From contig NZ_JBCJKP010000001.1 in assembly GCF_039503195.1 (NCBI RefSeq), forward strand, positions 3,658,001 through 3,722,000: a stretch of 64,000 bases of DNA. The letters are read 5' to 3'. This DNA is from Streptomyces mirabilis. GTDB taxonomy: Bacteria; Actinomycetota; Actinomycetes; Streptomycetales; Streptomycetaceae. The notes beneath the pieces are model-generated. The model did no database searches. It was not told the origin of the DNA and saw only the letters and a list, made by a program, of their open reading frames with translations. Shown here one piece after another: positions 1-7,856 of the stretch. Position 1 is the first letter of the stretch. The number at the start of each line of letters is the position of its first letter. The position numbers and the translations under genes were made by a program.

Positions 1-483
1 GAGCACCTCGGCGTCGGCCGCGCCAGCATCTACGCGACCTTCGGCAACAAGCACGAGCTGTACCTGAAGGCACTGGACCGCTACCAGCAGGCACGCAATC
101 CGCAGCTCCTGCGGGAGCTCTCCCAGCCGGGTCCCGCACTGCCCGCCGTACGAGCGGTGGTACGCCGCTTCGCGACCGAGGCGACCACCGAGAGAAGGCG
201 CCTGAGCGGCTGCTTCGTCACCAACACGGCCGCCGAACTGGCACCCCACGACACGGCCGCGGCCCGCCGCGTCGAGCACAACTGGGACCACCTCGAGACC
301 CTGTTGCACTCGGCCCTGGTCCGCGCGCAGGCCCAGGGCGAACTGCCCGCCGACCGCAACCCGCTCGCCCTCGCCCGCATGCTGCTGGTCCTGATGCAGG
401 GCCTACGGGTGGTGGGCAAGGCGTCCGCGGACCCGGCCCGGGTCCAGGACGCGGCGGAACAGGCGCTGACGCTGCTCGACTGA
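1..483 (+). CDS. TetR/AcrR-family transcriptional regulator, 5' truncated
   Basis: The reading frame is already open at base 1, so the N-terminus lies outside the window; 160 residues are visible. The first visible residues end a TetR helix-turn-helix (recognition helix and following helix SIYATFGNKHELYLKAL). The remainder is a helical ligand/dimerisation domain of the length usual for this family. It stops at 481-483 and is followed after 66 bp by an SDR oxidoreductase on the same strand, with a perfect 10-bp palindrome in the gap. By family habit it represses that neighbour and perhaps itself; the inducer cannot be read from the sequence. Confidence 0.88.
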   Translation, partial: EHLGVGRASIYATFGNKHELYLKALDRYQQARNPQLLRELSQPGPALPAVRAVVRRFATEATTERRRLSGCFVTNTAAELAPHDTAAARRVEHNWDHLETLLHSALVRAQAQGELPADRNPLALARMLLVLMQGLRVVGKASADPARVQDAAEQALTLLD

Positions 484-518
484 AGACCACGTCCCAAGGC
501 CCGCGCGCGCCTTCATAC

Positions 519-534
519 TGAACCGATCGGTCAA
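519..534. promoter_or_regulatory. Candidate TetR operator
   Basis: The sequence TGAACCGATCGGTCAA contains the perfect palindrome ACCGATCGGT at 522-531. It lies in the 66-bp gap between the TetR gene and the SDR gene, just upstream of the SDR ribosome-binding region, where a TetR operator would sit. Binding is inferred. Confidence 0.5.
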
Positions 535-549
535 ATAAGGGGATCCGGA

Positions 550-1314
550 ATGACCACACGCTTCTCGGGAAGGACGGCCCTCGTCACGGGCGCCGGTTCC
601 GGTATAGGCCGGACCACCGCCCTGGCGTTCGCCGCGGAGGGCGCCCAGGTGGTCGTCGCCGGCCGCACCGCCGCATCGCTCGACGAGACGGTCGCGCTGA
701 TCGAGGCCCGGGGCGGAAAGGCACTGGCAGTGACCACGGACGTGTCACGCTCGGACGAGGTGCACGCCCTCGTCGCGGCGGCCGTCGACCGTTTCGGCTC
801 CCTGGACGTGGCGGTGAACAACGCGGCCGTCTTCCACGGCGGAACACCGCTGGCCGACCTCCCGGAGGCCGACTGGCACGCCGAACTGGACATCAACGTC
901 ACCGGCGTGTTCCTCGCCCTTCAGGCGGAGATCCGGCAGATGCGGACGCAGCCGTCCGGCGGCGCGATCGTCAACCTCGCCTCCACCATCGGCCTGCACA
1001 CCCGCCGCCCGGGCGTCGCCGCCTACGCCGCCGCCAAGGCCGCCGTCACCGCGCTGTCCCGCGCCGCGGCGCTCGACCACATCGCCGACGGAGTCAGGAT
1101 CAACGTCGTCAGCCCCGGCGCCTCCGCCACCACGATGTCACTGCGGCCGGGCGAGTCGGAGGACGAGCGGGTGGAACGGGCACGTCACGAACTGCCGCTG
1201 GGCCGCGTGTCGAAGACCGAGGAGGTGGCGGCGGCCGTCCTCTACCTGGCGTCGGACGACGCGGCGTCGGTCGTGGGCACGGACCTGGTGGTGGACAGCG
1301 GAGGCGTCCTCTGA
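550..1314 (+). CDS. SDR-family NAD(P)-dependent oxidoreductase
   Basis: This 254-residue protein is a classical short-chain dehydrogenase/reductase. It has the TGAGSGIG nucleotide-binding loop near residue 14, NNAA after the fourth strand near 90, the catalytic Ser in the NLAST region, and the YAAAK catalytic motif near 160. The C-terminal DLVVDSGGVL is the usual ending of this family. The substrate cannot be assigned. It follows a TetR regulator gene and probably forms a two-gene regulated unit with it. The ATG at 550 is chosen because the Rossmann motif starts at the expected distance from it. Confidence 0.9.
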   Translation: MTTRFSGRTALVTGAGSGIGRTTALAFAAEGAQVVVAGRTAASLDETVALIEARGGKALAVTTDVSRSDEVHALVAAAVDRFGSLDVAVNNAAVFHGGTPLADLPEADWHAELDINVTGVFLALQAEIRQMRTQPSGGAIVNLASTIGLHTRRPGVAAYAAAKAAVTALSRAAALDHIADGVRINVVSPGASATTMSLRPGESEDERVERARHELPLGRVSKTEEVAAAVLYLASDDAASVVGTDLVVDSGGVL

Positions 1315-1333
1315 TGCGGACCGGGACGTCAGG

Positions 1334-2269
1334 TCACTTCAGAGCGTCGTAGGTCACGCCGGTGAGCTGCTCGGAGGCGCTCCAGAGGCGCTCGCCGACC
1401 GCGTCGTTGCGCGTCCACCCGGCCCGCCAGGAGCTCGCGGGCGCGCCGCGCCACATCGCGAACGAGGGTCCGGTGAAGGAGTCGGGCCGTACACCGGGCG
1501 CGGTGGCGGCGTACAGCGTGGGCAGGGCCCCGGCGTCCGGGCTCTGCGCGAGGAGCCGGTTCCCGATCTCCATGACCCGCTCGGCGCCCTTGCGCCCCGC
1601 GAGCTTCGGCCCGGCGGTCTGGAGGTTGGTGGAGGCGTACCCGGGGTGCGCGGCGGCAGCGACGACGTCGGACCCGACACCGGCCAGCCGCCGCGCCAGC
1701 TCGTGGGTGAACAGCAGATTGGCGCTCTTGGACCGCCCGTAGGCGACCCAGCGCCGATACCCGCCGCGCTTGCTGTCGAGGTCACGGATGTCGACATTGG
1801 CGAGCACGTGGAACATGCTCGACACGGTCACGACGCGGGCGCCCGGGGTGGCGAGCAGCGCGGGAAGCAGCAGCCCGGTGAGCGCGAAGTGCCCCAGGTG
1901 ATTGACCCCGAACTGAGTCTCGAACCCGTCGGAGGTACGCGCGAACGGCAGGGCCATGACCCCTGCGTTGTTGACCAGCACGTCGAGCCGCTCGCCGTAC
2001 ACGAGGTCGAACATCGCCGCGAACTCCGCCACGGAGTCGAGGTCGCCGAGGTCCAGCCGCACGAACTCCACGTCCGCGCCGGGCACTTCGGAGGTGATCC
2101 GGTCCCCCGCCTCACTCCCCCGCGCCTCGCTCCGACAGGCGAGCACGACCCGCGCCCCGCGCCGCGCCAGCTCACGTGCCGTGACGAACCCGATCCCGCT
2201 GTTGGCCCCGGTGACGACGGCCGTACGGCCACGCTGATCAGGGATGTCACTCACATTCCACCCGGCCAT
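1334..2269 (-). CDS. SDR oxidoreductase, retinol/protochlorophyllide reductase-like
   Basis: About 311 residues, longer than the classical SDR upstream. Motifs are TGANSGIG near residue 20, NNAGVMALPF near 100, and YGRSKSANLLF carrying the catalytic Tyr and Lys. This NNAGVMA plus YGxSKxANLLF pattern is typical of the light-dependent protochlorophyllide reductase/WW-domain oxidoreductase-like SDRs common in Streptomyces, whose substrates are mostly unknown. The ATG at 2269 is preferred because AGAGAGG lies 7 bases upstream; a GTG at 2290 would add 7 residues. It is convergent with the preceding SDR and 43 bp past the corrected end of the ABC permease gene on the same strand. Confidence 0.86.
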   Translation of the reverse strand: MAGWNVSDIPDQRGRTAVVTGANSGIGFVTARELARRGARVVLACRSEARGSEAGDRITSEVPGADVEFVRLDLGDLDSVAEFAAMFDLVYGERLDVLVNNAGVMALPFARTSDGFETQFGVNHLGHFALTGLLLPALLATPGARVVTVSSMFHVLANVDIRDLDSKRGGYRRWVAYGRSKSANLLFTHELARRLAGVGSDVVAAAAHPGYASTNLQTAGPKLAGRKGAERVMEIGNRLLAQSPDAGALPTLYAATAPGVRPDSFTGPSFAMWRGAPASSWRAGWTRNDAVGERLWSASEQLTGVTYDALK

Positions 2270-2311
2270 GCCCAGACCTCTCTCCACCACTGCTCGTCAC
2301 TCACCGTACGC

Positions 2312-4596
2312 TCAGTCTCGCCGGATCAACTCGGGATCAATCCTCCGCCCCACAAGCGGCAACGCGCCCACGGCGGCGACGACCAGCACCCCGAGAGCAC
2401 ACGCGAGCAGCAACGGAACCCCGCCCCGTCCCAGAAGACAGCCCCGCCCCCGGTAACCAGATAACTCGACTCGGCCATCTTCCCCACCACCACGGCCAAC
2501 ACCAACCCCACAGCCAACGGCAACACCACCTGCACCACCTGCACGGCCCGCAACGTCCGCGCCCGCGCCCCCAGCAGCGCCAACGCAGTAACCTGCGGCC
2601 GCCGCTCGACGGCCCGGTCGGTGGCAGCGACGAGGTAGGCGGCCACGCCGATGATCAGACCGAGGATCATGCCTACGGCCAGGAGGGTTTTTACGACGGT
2701 GATCTGTTGGAGGGCCTCGACCGCGAGGCCCTGAGGCTCGACCTGCGCGGTGGGGGCCGCGCCACCGATGGCGTCGAGAACACGGCGTACGGTTTCTGGG
2801 CCGGAGCCGCTGATCAGGCTGAGAGTGGCGTCCTCCGGGCGGGTGTGCCGGGGCACCATGGAGGGCGGCAGGAGGATCGCCCCGCTATCGACCACCTGGG
2901 CGTCCACAGGGTTGTGGAACCGGACCTTCTGATACGGCACTGTGAGCTTCAGATCGCGAGTGCGCCGCCCCCCTCGAACGGCGAAATGGACAGTATCGCC
3001 TGCCTGGATGTTGGCCTGGACCTGCGCGGAATCCCACAGCCACAGAGGCTGCCCGTCCACACACCCCTCAACCGATGACACTGCCTTGCGCAACTGGTCG
3101 CATGTGGCCACCACCGCGTCGACGCCCGGTTTCGTCGGCTCACTGCTATCGACCTTCGGCTGCAAGGCAACGATGTGCGCCCGCAGACCTGTCATCTCTT
3201 CGAGAGTGTGTTGCTGAGTCGCGTTGATCTCCTCAAGCATGATGTCGTAGAGCTGGACCGGAGAGTTGCTCTTGGTGACCTGGTCCAACTCGATGAGCAC
3301 TCCTTGTGCGAGAGAAGCCACGAAGACCAGCAGAACGAGACCCGTCGCCACCCGAAGTGCGCCGCCCGGCTCGGCTTCGTTCCGTCGCATCGCAAGGCCA
3401 AAGGAAAGCGACTGCGTGGAGCGAGCCGTCCGTCGAGCCAGGAACCTGGACAGCGAGGGCAGCGACAGCGCAAGCCCCACACCGACCAGAACGACCGCTG
3501 CTGGCACAAGTACCGAGGACAGGGCTGTGCTCGTGGGAGCATGCCCGGTGGCTCCGGCGATGCAGTAGCCCGTCAGAATGCCCATGCCTGCGGTCAACGG
3601 AAGGAATCCCCACCTTGACGGCGGCTTCTCCACCGCGCTGCGCCGGACAGCCAGCGGGTTTGCTGCTGCCTTGCGTGCGCTGGCACGGCCTACAAACCAA
3701 GCGAGCGCTGGGCAGCCCACGAGGCACACCAGAAGCGTGGTAACAGACAAGGCCCCGTCGCCCGGGTACCACTTGAACCCCGGCAGGCCGATTCGCGAGA
3801 CAAGTTGATTCACGATCTCGTACTCGGCAATACCCAGAACAGCACCCACGCCGGCCGCCGCGACAGTCTCTGCGGCGTTCACCCGTTGAGTGCCCTTCCT
3901 GCTCAGCCCCAACAGCCGGAGGGCAGCCAGTCGGCGTGTCCGTTCAGCGGCGGAGAGCCGCGCGCACACGGAGAGGAAGACTGCGAGGGGGAGCAACACG
4001 ACCCCGGCCATCGTGAAGCGGACGATGTTGAGTGTGGAGGGCTCCACTGTGGGATCCGGCGCGTAGTCCTTGCCCCATTGCTTCACGGGATACCCGTCGG
4101 ACAGTTCGGCGCGGCTCATGCCTACGTACGCAACGAGTTCATCCGGACGAGCCAGGCCTTGGGCTCCGATCAGTCCTGCTTCATCACCCGGAAAGCGCTG
4201 AGCCAACGCCGGTTGGTCTCGCAGTAGGCGATGCAGACGCGGAGAAACGAACACCTGGCCGTCCCGTGGGAGCGACATCAGGCCGGGCGGCGGTTCGATT
4301 GGCCTCGCGCCTCGTGCGACGAAGACCCGGGTGAGAGGAGCCGAGCCATACGGGTCCGTGCGACTGAGACTCAGCGGAAAGCCGCTGTTGATCCTCTGGC
4401 CGGACTGATCCCGCGGGACGACTGGCTGCCGGGCCGCGATGCGCCCGTCCTGCGCCGCGAGGATGCCGGGAATGGCGAGCACGATGGCCAGACAGCACAC
4501 ACCGAGCGAGCCACCCACTGCCATGAGTACGAATCGCGCACGGTTGCCACGCCCGCTGCCGAGCAACAGCCGTAGCCCCAAAAGGAGTTCCTTCAC
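2312..4596 (-). pseudogene. FtsX/MacB-family ABC transporter permease, frameshifted near its C-terminus
   Basis: A large permease of about 755 residues. It has an N-terminal membrane segment after LLLGLRLLLGSGRGN, an extracytoplasmic domain, a central block of membrane helices (residues about 200-450) and two or three helices near the end, as in FtsX-like permeases of MacB-type exporters. The uninterrupted frame ends at 2326 with an implausible tail (FRCCSRVLSGCW). Reading one base off from the run at 2419-2422 gives GVPLLLACALGVLVVAAVGA and then GRRIDPELIRRD before a stop at 2312-2314. That is a normal membrane helix plus the basic tail usual in this family. One G is therefore missing from a G run, either truly or by sequencing error. 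The GTG start overlaps the ATPase stop as GTGA. Confidence 0.82.
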
Positions 4597-5276
4597 GCCA
4601 CGTCCTGTTCTCGGGCGAGCACACCGTCGGACATCGTGTACCGGCTGTCCGCGCGGGCCGCGACGTTGTGGTCGTGGGTAACGAGGACGACCGCAGTGCC
4701 TTGCGCTCTTGCCAGGGCGAGGAATTCCTCCAGCACAGTGGCGGCGTTGGCGCTGTCGAGCGATCCGGTCGGCTCATCGGCAAAGACCACAGTCGGTCGA
4801 TGCACGAGGGCGCGCGCTACGGCGACCCGCTGGTTCTGACCGCCCGAAACCTGTGAGGGGCGCCGCTCCCGAAGTTCGGCGAGCCCAAGTCGTCCCAGCA
4901 CCTCCCCAGCGGCAGCGAGCGCCGTGGCCTTGCGCTGCCCGGCCAGCCTCAGTGGCAGAGCGGCGTTCTCCTCCACGGTCAGTTCGGGGAGCAACTCTCC
5001 GTGCTGGAAGACGAACCCGAAGCGGTCACGGCGCAGGGCACTGAGTTTGTCGTCATCGAGTGCGCCCAGCAGAAGCCCTTCGAAGCGGACTTCGCCGCCT
5101 GCGACGGGCAATACTCCGGCCAGGCAATACAGGAGGGACGACTTGCCCGAACCGCTCTGTCCCATGATGGCCACGACCTCGCCCTGGCTGATTGCAATGG
5201 ACGCGCCCCTGACGGCGTGCGACTGCCCATAAAAGAGGTCGATTCCTCTGGCCGACAGGACTTCTGACGTAGTAAT
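4593..5276 (-). CDS. ABC transporter ATP-binding protein, MacB/LolD type
   Basis: The ATPase partner of the downstream permease, 227 residues if translated from 5276. Walker A is GQSGSGKSS, the Q-loop lies in FVFQHGELLPELTV, the signature is VSGGQNQR, Walker B is VVFADEP, and the switch His is in VTHDHN. Length and motif spacing match MacB/LolD ATPases, which energise export of lipoproteins, peptides or drugs. No ATG, GTG or TTG sits at the right place. A GGAGG five bases upstream points to an ATT codon at 5276-5274 (ITTSEVLSARG), a very rare start. CTG at the VLSARG position is an alternative. The stop overlaps the permease GTG by four bases, implying translational coupling. Confidence 0.85.
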   Translation of the reverse strand: MTTSEVLSARGIDLFYGQSHAVRGASIAISQGEVVAIMGQSGSGKSSLLYCLAGVLPVAGGEVRFEGLLLGALDDDKLSALRRDRFGFVFQHGELLPELTVEENAALPLRLAGQRKATALAAAGEVLGRLGLAELRERRPSQVSGGQNQRVAVARALVHRPTVVFADEPTGSLDSANAATVLEEFLALARAQGTAVVLVTHDHNVAARADSRYTMSDGVLAREQDVA

Positions 5277-5303
5277 GCGAGCCTCCAGGAGGGCGGAATG
5301 GAA

Positions 5304-5327
5304 GGACCCGGGCCTGCGCCCGGGTCC
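5304..5327 (-). terminator. Strong hairpin between the secreted-protein gene and the ABC operon
   Basis: A perfect 10-bp stem, GGACCCGGGC / GCCCGGGTCC, closes a CTGC loop. It lies 20 bases after the stop of the small secreted protein gene and only about 28 bases before the start of the ABC ATPase gene on the same strand. It is probably the terminator of the upstream gene. Because little room is left for another promoter, it may also limit read-through into the ABC genes. Confidence 0.7.
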
Positions 5328-5346
5328 TGGGCGTCGGACGGGCCGC

Positions 5347-5757
5347 CTACGGCCTGAAGTGGCGCGTCGGGGAGCAGTTGTCCGGCCGGAGGGTGCCTCG
5401 ATCGCGACAGGCACGTAGATCCGCGTCGTCCGTGTACCGCTGAGCTCCATCCCAGTTGGAGTGGTGCAAGAACACCGTCTGCCGCTGCTTCCCGTCGTAG
5501 CGAACCCAGTCGTGCCCTTCAACGCGAACGAGCATGTAGACGTTGTTGTTGTCACCGGGCAAGGCATCCTTGAGCTGCCCGCTCCATTCGAAGGAGCCAT
5601 GGTTGTGGGCTGCCTCGTTGAACCTGTACTGCCCCTGGGCGAATTGCACACCAGTCGGCGTCAACCGGGGCAGCTTGTGCCAAGACCCCGCCATCGGTGT
5701 CCCAGCCCCAACGAGAAACACCCCGGCCGCCACCACGCCAACCATCGCCGTCTTCAT
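5347..5757 (-). CDS. Small secreted protein of unknown function
   Basis: About 136 residues starting MKTAMVGVVAAGVFLVGAG, a short signal peptide with a cleavage-like site after GTPMAG. The ATG at 5757 is chosen because GAGGAG lies upstream at good spacing; the frame stays open upstream for 44 residues that look non-coding. The mature part is polar, rich in His, Trp and Asn, and holds two Cys near the C-terminus (RACRDRG, DNCSPTRHF) that could form a disulfide. I do not recognise a family. It ends just before a strong hairpin terminator, upstream of the ABC operon. Confidence 0.65.
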   Translation of the reverse strand: MKTAMVGVVAAGVFLVGAGTPMAGSWHKLPRLTPTGVQFAQGQYRFNEAAHNHGSFEWSGQLKDALPGDNNNVYMLVRVEGHDWVRYDGKQRQTVFLHHSNWDGAQRYTDDADLRACRDRGTLRPDNCSPTRHFRP

Positions 5758-5916
5758 CCACCGCTCCTCTGTCTCCCGAGGACCCCACCGGCCCCCAGGA
5801 GTTACAGAAGGTAATGGATCAGTAACGCGCTGAATCCTTTGGCCTACGAATCGCCATCCCATCAGGTGATCCGGAAGCACGAGAGGCACGAGCGGGCGCT
5901 GCGCTCGTCGGCGGCG

Positions 5917-6480
5917 TCAAGGCGTTGCGCAGTCGTTCGAGAAGGGCTGGGTGTCGAGGTAGGGGCATGCGGCGGTGGGGCCCGGCATCGGAGTCGACGA
6001 CGCCTCGGCGTGGGCCCAGTCCTCCGCGGTCATGCCGGTGAGGTCGAGGCGGATCCAGGGCCTGCTGACCGACCGGCCGGCGAAGGTGGTCGAAGGGCCG
6101 GGCCGGTCTGGGCCGAACTTCATGTCGTGGACGAGGGCCCCGGTCCGGGTGGGGAGCGGCGTCGGCCGACGGTCTTCGACTGGTTCTGGCGTGCCCCGAC
6201 GCACCCAGGGCGGTACGGGCCTCGGTCTCGCCCTGGTGCGGCGCCCGGCCCACGCCGGTTGCGGCCGGGCCGAGTTGAGTGCGGTCCCGTGCGGAGGGCT
6301 CGACGCCTTCGTACGGCGTCCCCCGTCGCACGACGGGGCGGCACCTCCGTGGCGAATGCCGCCCCGGTTGTCGCGACTGCCCCGCCAACGCCCCCAACGC
6401 GGCGGCCACACCTGCATCCATGCAAGCGAGTTCGAACGAGGGGACCTCGTTGTGGTGGGTGCACAGGAAGATCTGGCGCG
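5917..6480 (-). pseudogene. Decayed or frameshifted gene of unknown function
   Basis: Protein-like sequence is split over two frames on this strand. The upstream part reads IFLCTHHNEVPSFELA followed by CMDAGVAAALGALAG in one frame. The downstream part reads LVHDMKFGPDRPGPST, then WIRLDLTGMTAEDWAHAEAS and a stop at 5917 in another. The middle third is Arg/Pro-rich in every frame and does not look like protein. No start codon with a ribosome-binding site is clear. I infer a gene broken by at least one frameshift; the original function is not recognised. It lies just downstream of the CAP-domain gene, near an IS remnant. Confidence 0.45.
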
Positions 6481-6505
6481 GTCCTGCACATGCGAGAGAC
6501 CGGAT

Positions 6506-7114
6506 TCACCGCCGGCAGCGTCCGAACGTCACGACGTAGGTGCCGGCGCCGGGCGACGACGCCCCGGCCCGGTCCGCCGAGCCGGGCTGGGCCCACGGGC
6601 CTATCTCGCGCAGCGAAGGCTTGAGGATGACGGCGCGGTGGGCGGGGCTGTTCATCCACCAGTTGACGGCGGCCTGCGGAGTTCCCGATCCGCCCCACCC
6701 GGTGTACGTGATCTCGTTGAACTCCCACGAGCGGGGGTTGGGACAGTATCCGGCCGCCTGGATGCGGCTCTGCGGTGTCGAGCCGGTTCGGGGGTTGCGG
6801 TGCGGGTCCTTGCCCGGTCCCCACCACTTCAGCTGGACGGCCGCGACAGCATGCTGCTGGACCGCGTTCGTCAGGGCCTGGCTAATGGTGAGGGAAGGCA
6901 GCCCGCGCTGTGTGCGCTGCGCGTTGATCAGGCACATCACGGCAGCCCTCGCCTGAGTGACCGTCCCGGCAGTCGGGGCCCGGTTGGCGGCGGCCTGGTC
7001 GCAGGTCACGGCCGCCGCGGGCGGGGCCGCCACGACAGGGAGGAGCGTGGCCGACAGGGCGGCAGCCGCGGCAGTGCTCAGCAGTTTTCCGGTGCGCGAC
7101 ATGTTGCTTTGCAC
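6506..7114 (-). CDS. Secreted CAP-domain (SCP/PR-1-like) protein
   Basis: About 202 residues from the GTG at 7114, with GGAG five bases upstream; an ATG four codons later is possible. A signal peptide (MSRTGKLLSTAAAAALSATL, ending AAPPAAA) is followed by a CAP domain. VMCLINAQRTQRGLPSL is the usual first helix, AVQQHAVAAVQ the second, with the later NEITYTG and VNWWMNSPAHRAVILKP motifs and the terminal TYVVTFG strand. CAP proteins are extracellular and of varied, mostly unknown role. The central part has non-standard Cys and Trp content, so the cavity residues may differ from the family norm. Confidence 0.85.
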   Translation of the reverse strand: MQSNMSRTGKLLSTAAAAALSATLLPVVAAPPAAAVTCDQAAANRAPTAGTVTQARAAVMCLINAQRTQRGLPSLTISQALTNAVQQHAVAAVQLKWWGPGKDPHRNPRTGSTPQSRIQAAGYCPNPRSWEFNEITYTGWGGSGTPQAAVNWWMNSPAHRAVILKPSLREIGPWAQPGSADRAGASSPGAGTYVVTFGRCRR

Positions 7115-7437
7115 GGATACTCCACCTCCTGCGAACACGAACGGTGCTGTCATCCAGGCTGCCACCGGCCCTGACCCGTCGCCATCCGGGGCCGCGGATC
7201 GGGCGTGCCGCTCGCGGATGCGCTTCCTGGATGCCGTGGCCCCGACCTGGTGAACGGGAGCGTGTTCGGTGGTGAACGGACCTCTTGGCAGAGACGAGGT
7301 TCACGACCAACTCTGCGCCCGAGGAGGCCCGTTGCTGTTCCGGTGCACCATTTTCGATCCCGTCGGCGCCATTTCAGCCACCCTGGCGTGTGACTGCTAC
7401 GTCCACCCGGTTCGGGGCGATCGACGGGAGTGTCTGT

Positions 7438-7545
7438 CCTGCGTGCCATCCCACCGACATGGCCGACGCGGAGTGGGCCCAGGTCCGTGCCTCGATGCCG
7501 GTGCCGGTCTGGCTGGAGGGCCGGGGCGGGCGTCCGGGGAACGAG
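7438..7545 (+). pseudogene. Remnant of an IS5-family transposase N-terminus
   Basis: The frame reads PTDMADAEWAQVRASMPVPV then WLEGRGGRPG. This closely resembles the opening of the Streptomyces IS5-type transposases (TDAEWA...LLPVPGWLRGRGGRPEAY). The similarity stops at RGGRPG, and what follows (NEQNEGPALECAES) is unrelated, so only about 35 codons survive. No inverted terminal repeats or target duplication could be recognised. The flanking 7115-7437 and 7546-7746 hold no gene I can support. Confidence 0.6.
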
Positions 7546-7746
7546 CAAAACGAAGGGCCCGCCCTGGAATGTGCCGAATCAGAGCGGGGCCTGTGTGGTG
7601 ACGGCCCGTGACGGAACCCAACCCCACCCGCAGGGCACGACGAGGCCACAACAGCTTCGCGCGGGTTCAACGGCAACCAACGCCGGCGAACGCCAACTTA
7701 CCTGGTCAGCGGCGTGGCTTGGCAGTCTCCGCAGATGATGTACGAC

Positions 7747-7777
7747 GGGGCGGCACCTCCGCACAAGGTGCCGCCCC
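7747..7777. terminator. GC-rich hairpin downstream of ppdK
   Basis: A 12-bp stem, GGGGCGGCACCT / AGGTGCCGCCCC, closes a 7-base loop; GCTTCTTT follows on the plus strand. It lies 80 bp beyond the ppdK stop and can serve minus-strand termination of ppdK. The T-rich side suggests it also ends plus-strand transcripts. Its left arm is part of a 20-base sequence that recurs at 6330-6349. Confidence 0.6.
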
Positions 7778-7856
7778 GCTTCTTTCGTACGCCGGAGCCG
7801 TCGGCCGTCGGTGAGGGTCGGGGTCGACCGTCGGCGGCTCCGGAGTCTCCGGCAGG

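Noticed and set aside
7150..7548. Minus-strand frame upstream of the CAP gene
   Set aside because: Composition is non-coding and it overlaps the IS5 remnant on the other strand.
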